The notes beneath the pieces are model-generated. The model was not told the DNA's origin, searched no databases, and saw nothing but the letters and a program-made list of their open reading frames with translations. A stretch of DNA of 5,730 bases, taken from the NCBI GenBank assembly GCA_031293105.1, contig JAUMSA010000341.1, positions 1 through 5,730 on the forward strand, in the 5' to 3' direction. This stretch comes from Butyricicoccus sp. (lineage in GTDB: Bacteria; Bacillota; Clostridia; Oscillospirales; Butyricicoccaceae). This document shows positions 4,779-5,730 of the stretch, in pieces. A program made the position numbers and the translations under genes. Positions within the stretch are counted from its first letter, which is position 1, and every line of letters begins with the position of its first letter.

Positions 4779-5730
4779 TTACAGTTTGATCACAATGGCC
4801 CCATAGGTCAGGCCGCCGCCAAATCCGCTGACGACGATGGTCTGCCCGGGTTTGAGCAGTCCTTTTTCCTTCATCTCAGCCAGACACAGCGGAATGGAGG
4901 CAGAGGATGTATTGCCAAACCGGTCAATGTTGACATAGACCTTTTCGGAGTCCAGGCCATACCGGTCTGTTACCATTTTTAAAATACGCAGATTTGCCTG
5001 ATGCAGCACGAACCAATCGATGTCCCCGGCTTCGAGTCCGGCGCGGCTCAACGCGTTGTCGATCGACTCGGGTACCGCGGTCGCGGTAAAGCGGAACACA
5101 TCGCTGCCCGCCATCTTCAAAAAGCGATAGTTCGGTTCAATCGTACGATCGCCCGTCAACGGATCTGCCTCGGTAGGCATCGCGCCTGCAAACAGCGACT
5201 GGCCCAGCGAACCTTCGGCACGCATGTACGTCGACAAAATGCCGCACGGCTCCTCGCTGGCCGTGTACAATACAGCGCCCGCACCATCTCCAAACAATAC
5301 ACAGGTCGAGCGGTCGGTGTAGTCGGTGATGCCGCTCAGGCGCTCGGCTGAAACTACGAGCACATTCTTGGCCTTGCCAGAACGGATGTAGCTATCCGCC
5401 ACATCGGACGCGTAAACAAATCCCGAACAGGCCGCGTTGAGGTCTACCGCCGCCGCATGGCTGGCACCCAGCTTGTCCTGCAACACGCAGGAAACCGCCG
5501 GGGTCAGGCTGTCCGGTGTGACCGTGCTGACCAAGATGAGGTCGAGTTCTTCGCCCTGCATCCCGGCATCGGCCAAAGCCGCCTGCGCAGCCGCCAGACC
5601 CATTTCCCAGGTCGCCGTGTTCATGGCAATGCGCCGCTCCCGGATGCCGGTGCGCTTGACAATCCATTCATCGCTGGTATCCACCAGTTCTTCGAGCCGG
5701 CTGTTGGTCAGCCGGAATTCGGGTATATAC
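4779..5730 (-). CDS. fabH: 3-oxoacyl-ACP synthase III (5' end cut by window)
   Basis: FabH starts fatty acid synthesis by condensing an acyl-CoA primer with malonyl-ACP. The window shows 316 residues, beginning YIPEFRLTNSRLEELVDTSD, which aligns with residues 11 onward of E. coli FabH, so about ten residues and the start codon lie beyond 5730. The GTG at 5684 is inside the conserved LVDTSDEW motif and is not the true start. The catalytic triad is complete (numbered from the first visible residue): C101 in NAACSGF, H243 in LHQANLRI, and N273 in RFGNTSSAS. WIVKRTGIRERRI, FGDGAGAV and the C-terminal GFGGGLTYGAIVIKL are family hallmarks. Thr76, 25 residues before the catalytic Cys, falls where E. 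coli has Phe87, a residue that limits primer size. FabH is the first gene visible in the operon; a fabT-type MarR regulator often precedes it in related genomes but would be outside the window. Confidence 0.97.
   Translation of the reverse strand, partial: YIPEFRLTNSRLEELVDTSDEWIVKRTGIRERRIAMNTATWEMGLAAAQAALADAGMQGEELDLILVSTVTPDSLTPAVSCVLQDKLGASHAAAVDLNAACSGFVYASDVADSYIRSGKAKNVLVVSAERLSGITDYTDRSTCVLFGDGAGAVLYTASEEPCGILSTYMRAEGSLGQSLFAGAMPTEADPLTGDRTIEPNYRFLKMAGSDVFRFTATAVPESIDNALSRAGLEAGDIDWFVLHQANLRILKMVTDRYGLDSEKVYVNIDRFGNTSSASIPLCLAEMKEKGLLKPGQTIVVSGFGGGLTYGAIVIKL

Larger units (their letters stand above)
1..5730 (-). other. Fatty acid synthesis operon fabH-fabK-fabG-fabF-accB-fabZ-accC
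   Basis: Seven genes run in the same direction with gaps of 20, 11, 18, 2, 12 and 15 bases in transcription order. No hairpin followed by a T-run was seen in any gap, so a single transcript is likely. The order matches the Firmicute FASII cluster known from streptococci and clostridia, except that acpP (usually near fabH/fabK) and fabD (usually between fabK and fabG) are not present. The promoter must lie upstream of 5730, and accD and accA are expected past position 1. No FabT or FapR operator can be identified within the window. Confidence 0.9.

Noticed and set aside
3868..4806. A 312-codon open frame on the plus strand opposite fabK.
   Set aside because: It is antisense to the complete fabK and has no domain-like sequence; the length follows from codon bias.
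5682..5684. A GTG that could be taken as the fabH start.
   Set aside because: The frame remains open upstream to the window edge and encodes the conserved FabH segment YIPE...LEEL, so translation begins beyond the window.

Overview
The window is one piece of a bacterial type II fatty acid synthesis operon, and all of its genes lie on the minus strand. In transcription order (high to low coordinate) they are fabH (5' end cut by the window), fabK, fabG, fabF, accB, fabZ and accC (3' end cut by the window). Gaps between genes are only 2 to 20 bases, and each internal gene has a recognisable purine-rich ribosome binding site. No promoter, terminator, RNA gene, mobile element or CRISPR array was seen. 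No stretch over 20 bases lacks a gene.

The gene set and order suggest a Firmicute, most likely an anaerobic, fairly GC-rich member of the Clostridia (an Oscillospiraceae/Butyricicoccaceae-type gut bacterium is a reasonable guess). The enoyl-ACP reductase is the flavin-dependent FabK rather than FabI, and accB-fabZ-accC is the classic clostridial/streptococcal arrangement. The proteins are also cysteine-rich, as is common in strict anaerobes. The species cannot be named from the sequence alone.

The products form a pathway. AccB (biotin carrier) and AccC (biotin carboxylase) are half of acetyl-CoA carboxylase, which makes malonyl-CoA; accD and accA probably follow beyond position 1. FabH starts chains from an acyl-CoA primer and malonyl-ACP. 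FabF elongates, FabG reduces the 3-keto group, FabZ dehydrates, and FabK reduces the enoyl-ACP.

This is an ordinary housekeeping region and I found no undescribed system. Four points deserve a second look. acpP and fabD are absent from the positions they usually hold in related operons. FabH has Thr where E. coli FabH has the primer-pocket Phe87. FabZ has an unusual sequence on its active-site helix. The accB ribosome binding site is built from the last codons of fabF.
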